Shown in pieces: positions 7,683 to 16,120 of a stretch of DNA of 60,226 bases (positions within the stretch are counted from its first letter, which is position 1; every line of letters begins with the position of its first letter). Under the pieces are notes generated by a model. The model was not told where the DNA came from. It ran no database searches and saw nothing but the letters and a program-made list of their open reading frames with translations. Origin of the DNA: an uncultured Spirochaetales bacterium (GTDB taxonomy: Bacteria > Spirochaetota > Spirochaetia > Sphaerochaetales > Sphaerochaetaceae); assembly GCA_949295125.1 (NCBI GenBank), contig CASFJV010000002.1, positions 1-60,226 on the forward strand, written 5' to 3'. Made by a program: the position numbers and the translations under genes.

Positions 7683-8281
7683 TTTGAAAGATCCAGAGTG
7701 ATATTCATTCCAGCAAGTATGGATACTGCACTTTCAAGGCTGATAGAGCAATCCCTGAGCTCCCTTAGATCCTCAGAGAAAGAGGATGAGATGAATGACA
7801 CATTATCCATCCTGAAATTCCTAAGTGCCGTGAAACGGAATGAAGCTGATTTGAATTCGACATTCTCCAGTCTGCTTTTAATGCTCTTTACAGAGGAAAA
7901 GTCAGCCTGTGTGAATACGCAATCCCTGATTGAGGATTCTTTTAATGAGGCATTTGTAAAAACAGTATACAGGCTGCTGATATCCAGGAAGGCAGTCTTC
8001 CTGATATCCGAGCTGAGAAAACATGTACCCTTGAGCTGTGATGCGGAAAAAATGGAAGAAGAGATAAATGCGTTTTCAAATGTTGCAGAGCTCAGGTCAC
8101 ATGAGATGAAATCCACATTCCTCAGAGTTGAGGAGAGGAAAGAAGAATAGCCAAGCCTGACATCCCTGAATGTGACGTTTGAGATAGTCTTGAGAGAGAA
8201 ATCATAACCTGTAAGATCCTCCCCTTCTATTTCTGTATCTTCTATCTCGTTCTTATCTAGAATGCCGTGCCTTAAGGACAT
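7679..8281 (-). CDS. Pentapeptide-repeat protein
   Basis: This 200-aa protein is made of five-residue steps such as NVDFI-SCDLS-SATFE-NAFIS-SSIFS, with a hydrophobic or Phe centre every fifth residue from about residue 20 to 170, the signature of a right-handed quadrilateral beta-helix. No signal peptide is present, so it is probably cytosolic. The ATG at 8281 lies 29 nt inside the end of hisIE, making it translationally linked to the histidine operon, although nothing ties it to histidine synthesis. Known family members include DNA mimics; the function here is unknown. Confidence 0.8.
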   Translation of the reverse strand: MSLRHGILDKNEIEDTEIEGEDLTGYDFSLKTISNVTFRDVRLGYSSFLSSTLRNVDFISCDLSSATFENAFISSSIFSASQLKGTCFLSSDIRKTAFLDISSLYTVFTNASLKESSIRDCVFTQADFSSVKSIKSRLENVEFKSASFRFTALRNFRMDNVSFISSSFSEDLRELRDCSISLESAVSILAGMNITLDLSK

Positions 8282-8861
8282 CTACAACCTCGCTCAGGCT
8301 TGAATCCTTCTGCACAAGGAGAACAAGCAGATGGTACATCAGGTCTGCCGCTTCTCCAAGGAACAGATCCTTATCATTGTCCTTGCTTTCGATGACAAGC
8401 TCAACAGCCTCTTCTCCGACCTTCTGCGCGATCTTATTAAGGCCACGGGAGAAAAGATGGTTCGTATAGCTTCCGTCAATCGGATTGTCCCTCCTGTCCT
8501 TGATGACATTCTCCAGGTAAAAAAGGAATTCGGATGATGATATCTCGCTTGGCTGGTTCTCCTCGCCAAAACATGTATCGGCTCCTGTATGGCAGACGGG
8601 ACCTGATGGGATTGCCTTCACCAGGAGCGTGTCCCCATCGCAGTCTGCAAGAATCTCCCTGAGGTGGAGGAAATTTCCACTTGTCTCACCTTTCGTCCAG
8701 ATTCTTTTCCTGCTTCTAGACCAGAATGTAACGAGACGCCTGTCCAGGGTTAATCGGTATGCCTCCTCATTCATGTAGCCAACCATCAAAACCTTCCTGG
8801 TGATCGCATCCTGCACAACTGCTGGAACTAGTCCGTCTCCTTTCATAAAGTCTATTGTCAT
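8253..8861 (-). CDS. hisI: Phosphoribosyl-AMP cyclohydrolase / phosphoribosyl-ATP pyrophosphatase
   Basis: This bifunctional HisIE protein (202 aa) carries out steps 2 and 3 of histidine synthesis. The HisI half has the metal-binding and cyclohydrolase segment FWSRSRKRIWTKGETSGN, DCDGDTLL and the CHTGADTCF cysteines. The HisE half (from about residue 108) has LNKIAQKVGEEAVELVIE and GEAADLMYHLLVLL. It starts behind GGGAGGATGAG. It is the last his gene of the operon, and its end overlaps the pentapeptide gene. Confidence 0.95.
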   Translation of the reverse strand: MTIDFMKGDGLVPAVVQDAITRKVLMVGYMNEEAYRLTLDRRLVTFWSRSRKRIWTKGETSGNFLHLREILADCDGDTLLVKAIPSGPVCHTGADTCFGEENQPSEISSSEFLFYLENVIKDRRDNPIDGSYTNHLFSRGLNKIAQKVGEEAVELVIESKDNDKDLFLGEAADLMYHLLVLLVQKDSSLSEVVDVLKARHSR

Positions 8862-8872
8862 CTCATCCTCCC

Positions 8873-9637
8873 TCAGATCCTAACTGCAATATTCCTTTCT
8901 CTCAGATACCGCTTTAGCTCCATTATATCTATTTCATGGAAATGGAAAACAGATGCGGCTAATGCAGCGTCAGCCTTTCCATTTTCAAACACGTCATAGA
9001 AATGCTCAGCTTTCCCTGCTCCCCCTGATGCAATTAAGGGAATATCAATATTACTACTTATTTTTGAATTCAAGTCAATGGCAAAGCCTGATTTTGTGCC
9101 ATCATGATCCATGGAAGTCAGGAGAATTTCACCAGAACCCCTGTTTTCCCCTTCTTTTATCCACTCCAGGGCATCTTTTCCTGTCCTTTTCCTTCCTCCA
9201 TCTATCACAACTTCATAGCCAGACGGCATAACACTGCTTCTTCTCACATCGCATGCAAGGACTACGCACTGAGAGCCGAATTCCCCTGCCATTTCATCTA
9301 TGAGATCCGGCCTTCTTACGGCAGCGCTGTTTATGCTTACCTTGTCCGCCCCGCTCTTAATGACAATGGAAGCATCCTCTATGCTTCCTATCCCCCCTCC
9401 GACTGTAAACGGGATGCTGATATTCTCGCTTATCTCTCTTACAAGACTGGAAAGGTTCTTCCGTCCTTCAACAGTTGCCGTGATATCAAGGAAAACCAGT
9501 TCATCTGCACCAAGGTCACTGTAAAGCCTTGCCATCTCCACAGGAGAGCCAGCATCCCTGAGGGAAAGGAAGTTTATTCCCTTGACAACCCTTCCATCCT
9601 TTATGTCAAGGCATGGGATAATTCTCTTAGCAAGCAC
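8873..9637 (-). CDS. hisF: Imidazole glycerol phosphate synthase cyclase subunit
   Basis: This (beta/alpha)8 barrel cyclase (254 aa) converts PRFAR, with ammonia delivered from HisH, to IGP and AICAR. Seen: IPCLDIKDGRVVKG with the first catalytic Asp, VGGGIGSIED, GADKVSINSAA, SMDHDGTKSG with the second catalytic Asp, and IASGGAGK. The start overlaps the hisA stop by 11 nt. The order hisH-hisA-hisF is the standard one. Confidence 0.96.
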   Translation of the reverse strand: MLAKRIIPCLDIKDGRVVKGINFLSLRDAGSPVEMARLYSDLGADELVFLDITATVEGRKNLSSLVREISENISIPFTVGGGIGSIEDASIVIKSGADKVSINSAAVRRPDLIDEMAGEFGSQCVVLACDVRRSSVMPSGYEVVIDGGRKRTGKDALEWIKEGENRGSGEILLTSMDHDGTKSGFAIDLNSKISSNIDIPLIASGGAGKAEHFYDVFENGKADAALAASVFHFHEIDIMELKRYLRERNIAVRI

Positions 9638-10346
9638 TCTCTGCCTCCTTCATTTCATCCAGTGTGATTCTTCCCTCATAATATGCCTTTCCCACAATTG
9701 CCCCATAAAGTCCCATTCTTCCAAGACTTTCAAGATCTTTTCTGCTGCTGACCCCGCCCGAAGCGATAAGGGGCATGCCGCACTTTTCCATGATCTTAGC
9801 GTAGAGGATGAATGAAGGGCCTGAAAGCATGCCGTCCTTTGAGATATCAGTAGCGATGACAGAACTGAAGCCAAGATTCTCATAGCTCTTTATGAATCCT
9901 ATAACGTCTATCCCTTCCCCCTCTCTCCAGCCGGATATCCTGACATTCCCATCCATGCTGTCAGCTCCAAGGATCAGCTTATCCCTGTATTTCTCAAGCC
10001 ATGAAAGTGTTTTCTCCCGGTCCTTCACAGCGATCGAGCCGCATGTGATGAAGTCTGCTCCGGCACTGAATGCTGATTCTATATCCTCATCCCTCTTTAT
10101 GCCGCCGCCAAAGTCCACAGTAAGGCAGGTTTCCCTCTTTATCTCTTCAAGGACCCTGAGATTCCTTATGCCATCAGACTTTGCTCCATCAAGATCCACA
10201 AGATGAAGCCTTTTCAGTCCGGCTCCTTCAAAGGCTTTCGCCACATCAACAGGGGTTGCTGAATAAATCTTGCTCCTGCCGTAGTCCCCTTTTTCAAGAC
10301 GGACCAGTGAGCCATCAATAATATCTATTGCAGGAATAACTATCAT
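9627..10346 (-). CDS. hisA: Phosphoribosylformimino-5-aminoimidazole carboxamide ribotide isomerase
   Basis: HisA opens the ribose ring of ProFAR by Amadori rearrangement. The barrel has IPAIDIIDGSLVRLEKGDYG with the catalytic Asp, VDFGGGIK, GSIAVKD, ATDISKDGMLSG with the second Asp, and IASGGVSS. The ATG at 10346 overlaps the hisH stop (ATGA) and has GGAG five nt upstream, so it is preferred to the GTG at 10352. It is 239 aa long. Confidence 0.96.
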   Translation of the reverse strand: MIVIPAIDIIDGSLVRLEKGDYGRSKIYSATPVDVAKAFEGAGLKRLHLVDLDGAKSDGIRNLRVLEEIKRETCLTVDFGGGIKRDEDIESAFSAGADFITCGSIAVKDREKTLSWLEKYRDKLILGADSMDGNVRISGWREGEGIDVIGFIKSYENLGFSSVIATDISKDGMLSGPSFILYAKIMEKCGMPLIASGGVSSRKDLESLGRMGLYGAIVGKAYYEGRITLDEMKEAESAC

Positions 10347-10936
10347 ATGCACTCCAGGAAATTATGGATCAGGCGCTCTCCATCCCTTCCGCTCTTTTCC
10401 GGATGGAACTGCACGCCATAAAAGTTCCCTTTCCTCACAGCAGAGGAAAAACAGATGCCATCATATTCTGTACTTGCCACTGTGTATTCAGAAAGGGCGA
10501 CATAATATGAGTGGACAAAGTAAAAGAAACTGCCATCCTTAATGCCGGAGAAAAGCGGATCATCCTTTTTTGCCTTCACATTGTTCCATCCGACATGCGG
10601 AATCTTATAGCCCTTCCCCTTTTCAAAAAGCTTCACACAGCCAGGTATTATATCAAGGGTGGATGTGCTGTTTTCCTCTGAGTGCGTGGAAAGCAGCTGC
10701 ATGCCAAGGCAGATCCCGAGAAATGGCTTTTCAATATTCTTAAGCAGGCTTACCATATTGTGTGATCTCAGGTATGCCATTGCAGAGCTTGCCTCTCCAA
10801 CACCTGGGAATATCACATGGTCCGCAGATATTATCTCATTCTCATCATCAGTGAGGATATAATCCTTTTTAAGCCTTTTGAGGGCACATATGACGGACTG
10901 TATGTTTCCGGCATTGTATTTAATAATCGCAACCAT
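10343..10936 (-). CDS. hisH: Imidazole glycerol phosphate synthase glutaminase subunit
   Basis: This class I glutamine amidotransferase (197 aa) supplies ammonia to HisF. The nucleophile is in FLGICLGMQLLS, the His-Glu pair in GVQFHPEKSG, and the oxyanion strand in IFPGVGE. The ATG shares one base with the hisB stop (TGATG), so translation is coupled. Confidence 0.96.
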   Translation of the reverse strand: MVAIIKYNAGNIQSVICALKRLKKDYILTDDENEIISADHVIFPGVGEASSAMAYLRSHNMVSLLKNIEKPFLGICLGMQLLSTHSEENSTSTLDIIPGCVKLFEKGKGYKIPHVGWNNVKAKKDDPLFSGIKDGSFFYFVHSYYVALSEYTVASTEYDGICFSSAVRKGNFYGVQFHPEKSGRDGERLIHNFLECI

Positions 10937-12060
10937 CAGAGGACCCCCTTTGTACTCTGTATCTCATTTGATCCAGGAATCCTCTTTACGGCATTTCTCA
11001 TGGCGCGTGCGAATGCCTTGAAGATTGCCTCTGCCTGGTGGTGGCTGTTTGCATCATTGACTTTAATGAAAAGGTTCATCTCTGCTGCATTTGAGAACGA
11101 CTTGAAGAAATGCTTTACCATCTCAGTCGGGAACTGCCCTATGTATTCCCTTTTGAAATCCACCTCATAAATCAGCTCAGGCCTCGAGGAAAAATCGAGC
11201 GCAACTGTTGCAACCGCATCATCCATTGTAAGGATCTCATAGCCATAGCGCTCTATTCCACGCTTTTCTCCAAGAGCTTTCCTTACCAGGCTGCCCATAA
11301 CAATTGCAAGATCCTCCACACTGTGATGCTCATCCACATTGAAGTCCCCCACCACTGTTCCACTGATATCGAATCTCGAATGCTTGATGACCTGCTCAAG
11401 CATGTGATCGAAAAACCCGATGCCTGTTGCAACCTCCCCCTTTCCTGTTCCGTCCAGATCGATGGAAAGGGCTATATCCGTCTCCTTTGTCTTTCTGGAT
11501 ATGGAAGCAGTCCTGTGGAGAAGGCTGTCCTTTCCTGGACACAGGAAGGATAGGACCTGGAGCCATGATCCAGTCTGGAGGGCAACAGTATCCTTCAGAT
11601 CATCTGTAACAGATATCCCGTCATTGAGAAGGATTCCGCGGCAGCCGATGTTTCTTGCAAGCATCATATCAGTAAGGCGGTCTCCCACCATGAAAGAATG
11701 CTCAAGATCATAATCCCCTTCCATATAGGATCTGAGCATGAGGGCAGAAGGCTTTCTTGTGGGACAGTTATCTTCAGGAAGGGAATAGTCAATATTGATA
11801 TCATCAAGATATATATCCTCACCTCTGAGTGTTTCCACTATCCTCTTCTGGCACTTCATGAAGTCCTCATATGGAAATGAAGGCGTTCCGACTCCATCCT
11901 GGTTTGATACCATAACGAACTCAAAGTCAGTCTCCCTCCTGATTGTCCTGAGAGCTTCAAAGACATGCGGGATATAGATAATCCTTTCGAAACTGTCTAT
12001 CTGGTCTTCAATGACTATAACGCCATCACGGTCAAGGAATAAGGCTTTTTTCTTTTTCAC
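10936..12060 (-). CDS. hisB: Bifunctional histidinol-phosphatase / imidazoleglycerol-phosphate dehydratase
   Basis: This two-domain HisB (374 aa) covers steps 6 and 8. The N-terminal HAD phosphatase shows FLDRDGVIV, VSNQDG, TRKPS and VGDRLTDMMLA; the zinc loop of the E. coli enzyme is reduced to DYSLPEDNCPTRKP, with only one Cys. The C-terminal dehydratase has GFFDHML, DEHHSVED, HFFKSF and SHHQAEAIFKA, the metal-binding His/Glu set. The GTG at 12060 follows GGAGG and begins exactly at the HAD motif; longer readings are out-of-family. It overlaps hisC by 29 nt. Confidence 0.95.
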   Translation of the reverse strand: MKKKKALFLDRDGVIVIEDQIDSFERIIYIPHVFEALRTIRRETDFEFVMVSNQDGVGTPSFPYEDFMKCQKRIVETLRGEDIYLDDINIDYSLPEDNCPTRKPSALMLRSYMEGDYDLEHSFMVGDRLTDMMLARNIGCRGILLNDGISVTDDLKDTVALQTGSWLQVLSFLCPGKDSLLHRTASISRKTKETDIALSIDLDGTGKGEVATGIGFFDHMLEQVIKHSRFDISGTVVGDFNVDEHHSVEDLAIVMGSLVRKALGEKRGIERYGYEILTMDDAVATVALDFSSRPELIYEVDFKREYIGQFPTEMVKHFFKSFSNAAEMNLFIKVNDANSHHQAEAIFKAFARAMRNAVKRIPGSNEIQSTKGVL

Positions 12061-13090
12061 CCAGTGCCTCCAGCAGCTTATCGTTCTCCATTCTGGATCC
12101 GATCGTAATACGTAATGTGTTATCAAGCAGGATTTCCCTGCTCCTGTTCCTGACGATTATCCCTTTTGCCATCAGGTATGAATAAAGGCCATCAGCATCA
12201 TCAACCTTAATGAGTATGAAATTCGCATCGCTTTTATATACCTTCCTGACAAAAGAGAAATCAGCAAGCCTTCCAGAAAGCCTTTTGCGCTCACTCAGGA
12301 TCTCAGAAAGTATTTCTTTTCTCTCCCCTGCCTCTGAGAGTGCCCTTAAGCCATCCATCTGGCTTGAAAGCGAGATGTTATAAGGAGCTTTTATCCTGTT
12401 AACCGCAGCTATCAGTTCCTCCGAGCCGATAAGTATGCCAATCCTCGATCCGGCAAGAGCCCAGTACTTTGAGAATGTCCTCAGGACCGCAATGCGCCCG
12501 TTATCCTTCAAAAGCGTATATGCACTGGTAAAGCCAGGATCAAAATCAGCATAGGCCTCATCAACAACCGTCATTCCCTTATTGTAATCTGCTATCTCCT
12601 TTATCTTTGCGATATCATAAGTGAGCCCCGTCGGATTGTTTGGAGAACAGATGAACACTATCTTCGGCTTTTTCAAATCAATTGCCTTCTTTATGTTTTC
12701 CACATCCAGATCGAGGTCCTCAGTCAGATGGATATCTATCACGCTGACGCCGTTTATCCCTGCAAATACCCTGTATTCGCCATATGTCGGGCGCTCAATG
12801 AGAATTGAATCCTTTCCGGGGATGCAGAATATGCGTATGAGCATGTCTATAAGCTCATCAGAACCGTTTCCAAGCACTGTGTGCTCACTCCTGAATCCCA
12901 TAACCTCCTCAATCTTCTTCCTCAGCTTATACGCATGAGGATCCGGATACCTGTTCTTTCCCTCTTTTGAGAAATCATGGTAGTTCTCATTTGCATCCAG
13001 ATAGACTTCAGCGCTTCCCTTGAATTCATCACGGGCCGATGCGTATACCTCAATATCCTTGATATGAGGACGTAGTAAGTTTTCTATCAT
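12032..13090 (-). CDS. hisC: Histidinol-phosphate aminotransferase
   Basis: This fold-type I PLP aminotransferase (352 aa) converts imidazole acetol phosphate to histidinol phosphate. Seen: GNGSDELIDML, CSPNNPTGL, VVDEAYADF, and the PLP lysine in RTFSKYWALAGSRIG. A C-terminal VRNRSREILLDNTLRITIGS closes the small domain. The start forms an ATGA overlap with hisD. Confidence 0.95.
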   Translation of the reverse strand: MIENLLRPHIKDIEVYASARDEFKGSAEVYLDANENYHDFSKEGKNRYPDPHAYKLRKKIEEVMGFRSEHTVLGNGSDELIDMLIRIFCIPGKDSILIERPTYGEYRVFAGINGVSVIDIHLTEDLDLDVENIKKAIDLKKPKIVFICSPNNPTGLTYDIAKIKEIADYNKGMTVVDEAYADFDPGFTSAYTLLKDNGRIAVLRTFSKYWALAGSRIGILIGSEELIAAVNRIKAPYNISLSSQMDGLRALSEAGERKEILSEILSERKRLSGRLADFSFVRKVYKSDANFILIKVDDADGLYSYLMAKGIIVRNRSREILLDNTLRITIGSRMENDKLLEALGEKEKSLIP

Positions 13091-14370
13091 AAGCGGACTT
13101 CCATTGCCTCCCTATGAGCAAAAAGGCTCTCATTCCTTGCCATTTCCATAACAGTTTCTGCTATGCGTGCTGCCCCTTTCCTGCTCAGTTCCTGTACTGT
13201 TATCTTCTTTATGAATGAATCCACCGATACCCCGGATGTGGATTTTGCAAATCCGCTGGTCGGAAGCGTATGGTTTGTGCCGCTGGCATAATCTCCAGCG
13301 CTTTCCGGACTGTATGGCCCAAGGAAAACAGAGCCGGCAGATTCAACATCATCCAAAAGTTCCCTGTAGTCTGCAGTGTTTATTATCAGGTGTTCAGGGG
13401 CGTATTCATTTACAGCATGCATGGCCCTTTTTCTGCTGTCAAATGCCAGTATCCGGGATTTTCCAAGGCTTTTTTTCATGTATTCGCTCCTTGGAAGCTT
13501 CTGAAGAAGCCTGTTCACTTCTTTCATCACATCATCCCTTTTCTTCTCTGCTTCCACCTCTGATCCGATAAACACCATAATCGCCTGGCTGTCCGGGCCA
13601 TGCTCAGACTGGGAAAGCAGGTCTGTTGCAACATACGTAGGATCTGCATCCTTATCTGCAACCACCATAACCTCACTGGGTCCTGCAAGCATGTCTATTG
13701 CCACATACCTGCTGGCTTCCATCTTCGCATAGGAGACAAACCTGTTTCCCGGACCGAAAATCTTATTTCTCTTTTCCACGCTCTCCGTTCCAAAAGCGAA
13801 CGCAGCTATTGCCTGAGCTCCACCAACCTTCAGGATCCTGTGGACTTTTGCCACTTTCGCAGCATAAAGGATTGCAGGGCTTATAAATCCGTTCTTTGCA
13901 GGAGTGGAAAGCATTATATCACTGCATCCAGCAATGCTTGCAGGAATTGCCAGCATAAGGACTGTGGAAAAAAGAGGGGCAGTCCCTCCCGGAACATAGA
14001 GGCCGGGCCTGTTGACAGGAACGATTTTCCTTGAGCACCAGATGCCTTCCATTGTCTCAAGGCTTTCTCCCTGAGGCATCTCTTTTTCATGGAATGCCCT
14101 TATATTGCGTGCAGCCTGGTCTATTGCCTCTTTCAATGTGCTGTCAATCTTTTTTCCAGACTCTTCAATCTCCTCTTCAGCAACAAACAGGCTATCAAGA
14201 TCAGAATCATCGAACTTCCTTGCGTAATAATAGAGCGCCTCATCACCTTTTTCCCTGACACACTGCATTATTTCCCTGACGCTCTGCCTTATCTTCTCAT
14301 CATCATCCTGATCCCTTCTTAGCGCATTAAGGAGGATATCATCACTTGGATTGAAATAGAAATCTAGCAT
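13087..14370 (-). CDS. hisD: Histidinol dehydrogenase
   Basis: This zinc- and NAD-dependent enzyme (427 aa) oxidises histidinol to histidine in two steps. Seen: PVNRPGLYVPGG, the zinc Gln/His in LSQSEHGPDSQ, the catalytic Glu-His in YAPEHLI, and SAGDYASGTNHTLPTSG with the third ligand. It starts 3 nt after hisG. The length and all key residues are intact. Confidence 0.96.
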   Translation of the reverse strand: MLDFYFNPSDDILLNALRRDQDDDEKIRQSVREIMQCVREKGDEALYYYARKFDDSDLDSLFVAEEEIEESGKKIDSTLKEAIDQAARNIRAFHEKEMPQGESLETMEGIWCSRKIVPVNRPGLYVPGGTAPLFSTVLMLAIPASIAGCSDIMLSTPAKNGFISPAILYAAKVAKVHRILKVGGAQAIAAFAFGTESVEKRNKIFGPGNRFVSYAKMEASRYVAIDMLAGPSEVMVVADKDADPTYVATDLLSQSEHGPDSQAIMVFIGSEVEAEKKRDDVMKEVNRLLQKLPRSEYMKKSLGKSRILAFDSRKRAMHAVNEYAPEHLIINTADYRELLDDVESAGSVFLGPYSPESAGDYASGTNHTLPTSGFAKSTSGVSVDSFIKKITVQELSRKGAARIAETVMEMARNESLFAHREAMEVRL

Positions 14371-14373
14371 TTT

Positions 14374-15243
14374 TCACTCCGTCATCTTTTCAATATTCAT
14401 CACAAGTATCCCTTCTGCTCCGATTGCCTTGAGATCTTCAAATACGGACCAGAACCTGTCCTCACTGACTACAGACTGAACGCTCAGCCAGGATTTATCC
14501 ATAAGAGGAGTGACGGTCGGGCTCTTCATGCCCCCGATGATGCGTGCAGCCTCATCAAGCTTTTCTGCAGGCAGGTTGAAGAGTATGTATTTCTTGTTCT
14601 TCGCAAGCTCTACAGCCTCTATCCTCTCAAGAAGCCTGGTCAGTATTCCATTCTTCTTAGAGACAGAATTCGTGAAGCCGGGACGTGCGATCATGATTGC
14701 TGATGAATAGTAAATCGCCTCAGCTTCCCTCAGCCCGTTCATCTTCAGCGTAGTGCCGGTTGAGACTATATCACAGATTGCATCAGCTATACCCACCTGT
14801 GGAGTTATCTCTACAGATCCTGATACGACAACAGGAGTTGCATCAACCCCCTTCTCTCTCAGTATCTTCATCATTATGCCTGGATAGCTCGTTGCAATCC
14901 TCTTTCCATTCAGGCTTGAAAGATCCTCATACTGAAAATCATTCGGAACTGCAATTGAAAGTCGGCACTTGGCAAACTTCAGATCTTTCACAACATCAAG
15001 ATAGTAGCCAGACTCATCGAACTCATTCCTTCCGACAATCCCGATATCTGCAACTCCATCCTTGATGTATGTTGGAATGTCATCATCACGCACAAAAAGG
15101 AATTCAATAGGGAAATTAGATGCCTTCTCCTTCAGCACGCGGCTGTCCGTCTGGAAATCTATTCCGCAGTTCCTGATGATTTCAAGGCTCTTTTCACTTA
15201 GCCTTCCACTCTTCTGGATAGCAATCCTCAATACGTCTTCCAT
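14374..15243 (-). CDS. hisG: ATP phosphoribosyltransferase, long form
   Basis: This is the first committed enzyme of histidine synthesis. At 289 aa it is the long, HisZ-independent form: catalytic segments LRIAIQKSGRLSEKS, IGIVGRNEF, and the PRPP loop DIVSTGTTLKMNG, then a C-terminal ACT-like domain expected to bind histidine for feedback inhibition. The ATG at 15243 follows AGGAGGAGCT. The start lies 14 nt after the U-tract of the attenuator terminator, so its transcription is predicted to depend on leader translation. Confidence 0.95.
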   Translation of the reverse strand: MEDVLRIAIQKSGRLSEKSLEIIRNCGIDFQTDSRVLKEKASNFPIEFLFVRDDDIPTYIKDGVADIGIVGRNEFDESGYYLDVVKDLKFAKCRLSIAVPNDFQYEDLSSLNGKRIATSYPGIMMKILREKGVDATPVVVSGSVEITPQVGIADAICDIVSTGTTLKMNGLREAEAIYYSSAIMIARPGFTNSVSKKNGILTRLLERIEAVELAKNKKYILFNLPAEKLDEAARIIGGMKSPTVTPLMDKSWLSVQSVVSEDRFWSVFEDLKAIGAEGILVMNIEKMTE

Positions 15244-15256
15244 AGCTCCTCCTGAA

Positions 15257-15290
15257 TAAAAAAAGGCCACCCCAGAAAGGACGACCTTTT
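15257..15290 (-). terminator. Histidine operon attenuator terminator
   Basis: On the minus strand AAAAGGTCGTCC (15290-15279) pairs with GGGTGGCCTTTT over 12 pairs, counting G-T wobbles, with a six-nt loop, and is followed by a run of T. It sits between the His-rich leader peptide and hisG. Readthrough when His-tRNA is low is the expected logic: GGAAGG at 15307-15312 just after the leader stop can pair with CCTTTC of the terminator's left arm as an antiterminator. Confidence 0.8.
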
Positions 15291-15316
15291 GATATGACAA
15301 AAACCACCTTCCTTTG

Positions 15317-15364
15317 CTAGCAGGCTGAAGATAAGTGGTGATGATGTCTTCTGATTTCTTTCAT
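15317..15364 (-). CDS. hisL: Histidine operon leader peptide
   Basis: This 15-codon ORF reads MKEIRRHHHHLSSAC followed by TAG. Four consecutive His codons (CATCATCACCAC) lie at 15346-15335. It sits between a promoter and an intrinsic terminator upstream of hisG, the arrangement of enteric hisL attenuation. There is no Shine-Dalgarno; the -10 box ends six nt before the ATG, so the message is probably leaderless and ribosome stalling would begin almost at the transcript's 5' end. Confidence 0.85.
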   Translation of the reverse strand: MKEIRRHHHHLSSAC

Positions 15365-15400
15365 GGCTTTATTAAAAACCAAATTATTTGCATTCGTCAA
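15365..15400 (-). promoter_or_regulatory. Promoter of the histidine operon
   Basis: On the minus strand TTGACG (15400-15395) and TTTAAT (15376-15371) are separated by 18 nt; the -10 ends six nt before the hisL ATG. The -35 box overlaps the stop codon of the upstream DUF308 gene. Confidence 0.65.
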
Positions 15401-15966
15401 TCTTTCTCCTCGTACTCTACGACAATTTCTTCCTCTTTTTGATTACGGTAGATAAAGATTGAAATCAGGAGGTATGCCACAGAAAGAACAATAAGGATTA
15501 TTGCGACTATCTTGATGAATGTCGAAGAGATGAAGGAAGGGAAGAAGAACATCAGGATAGAGAGGGCAATCTTGAGGACAGTGTCTATGAAAGGAATATC
15601 ATTGAACCCCAGGCGGTGGAGCATTACATAGTCAAGAATATCACTTAACGCCGTCAGAAGGAGATCAATGGCAATCAGGTAAACAATTATATTCATCAGG
15701 CTTTCAGGATTTGAGAATGAAAAGAACATCACGAGAACCGCAAGTATTATGTTGATGCTGTTCTTGGCAATGCCCACATTCCTGATCCTTGGACTGAGCG
15801 CGTCAAAACTCAGTAAGGTATAAAGTTCCTTTAGCGCTGCAATAAGCATGAAGAGTGCGATCATGAACATCACGATCGTAATGGTTCTTGAAGGGAAGAG
15901 CAGAATCAGTATGCCAAGTGCCATGGGCACAAGGGCAAGAATAATTGACGATAGAAGTTTTTTCAT
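15397..15966 (-). CDS. DUF308/HdeD-like membrane protein
   Basis: This 189-aa integral membrane protein has about six hydrophobic helices in three repeated pairs, as in the HdeD/DUF308 family, and an acidic charged tail (NQKEEEIVVEYEEKD). The function of the family is not settled; HdeD is linked to acid stress in E. coli. It starts behind GAGAGG, with a promoter TGGCAC-17 nt-TATCAT upstream on the minus strand. The histidine promoter begins at its stop codon. Confidence 0.75.
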   Translation of the reverse strand: MKKLLSSIILALVPMALGILILLFPSRTITIVMFMIALFMLIAALKELYTLLSFDALSPRIRNVGIAKNSINIILAVLVMFFSFSNPESLMNIIVYLIAIDLLLTALSDILDYVMLHRLGFNDIPFIDTVLKIALSILMFFFPSFISSTFIKIVAIILIVLSVAYLLISIFIYRNQKEEEIVVEYEEKD

Positions 15967-16120
15967 CTTTGACCTCTCTCAAATGATAGCATGGATTATC
16001 CAATAGTGCCATGCGCGATTATCAGACATGTATCCACTCTGATGACAAAAATCCCTTCATCTGGCAGAATTCCAGATAGCTGGCAGATAGATGTTTTCCC
16101 GCCAGAGGAGGATTTTGGCA

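Noticed and set aside
11110..14322. Several plus-strand ORFs opposite hisB and hisD
   Set aside because: They are shadows of strong his coding sequence and have no family pattern or ribosome-binding site.
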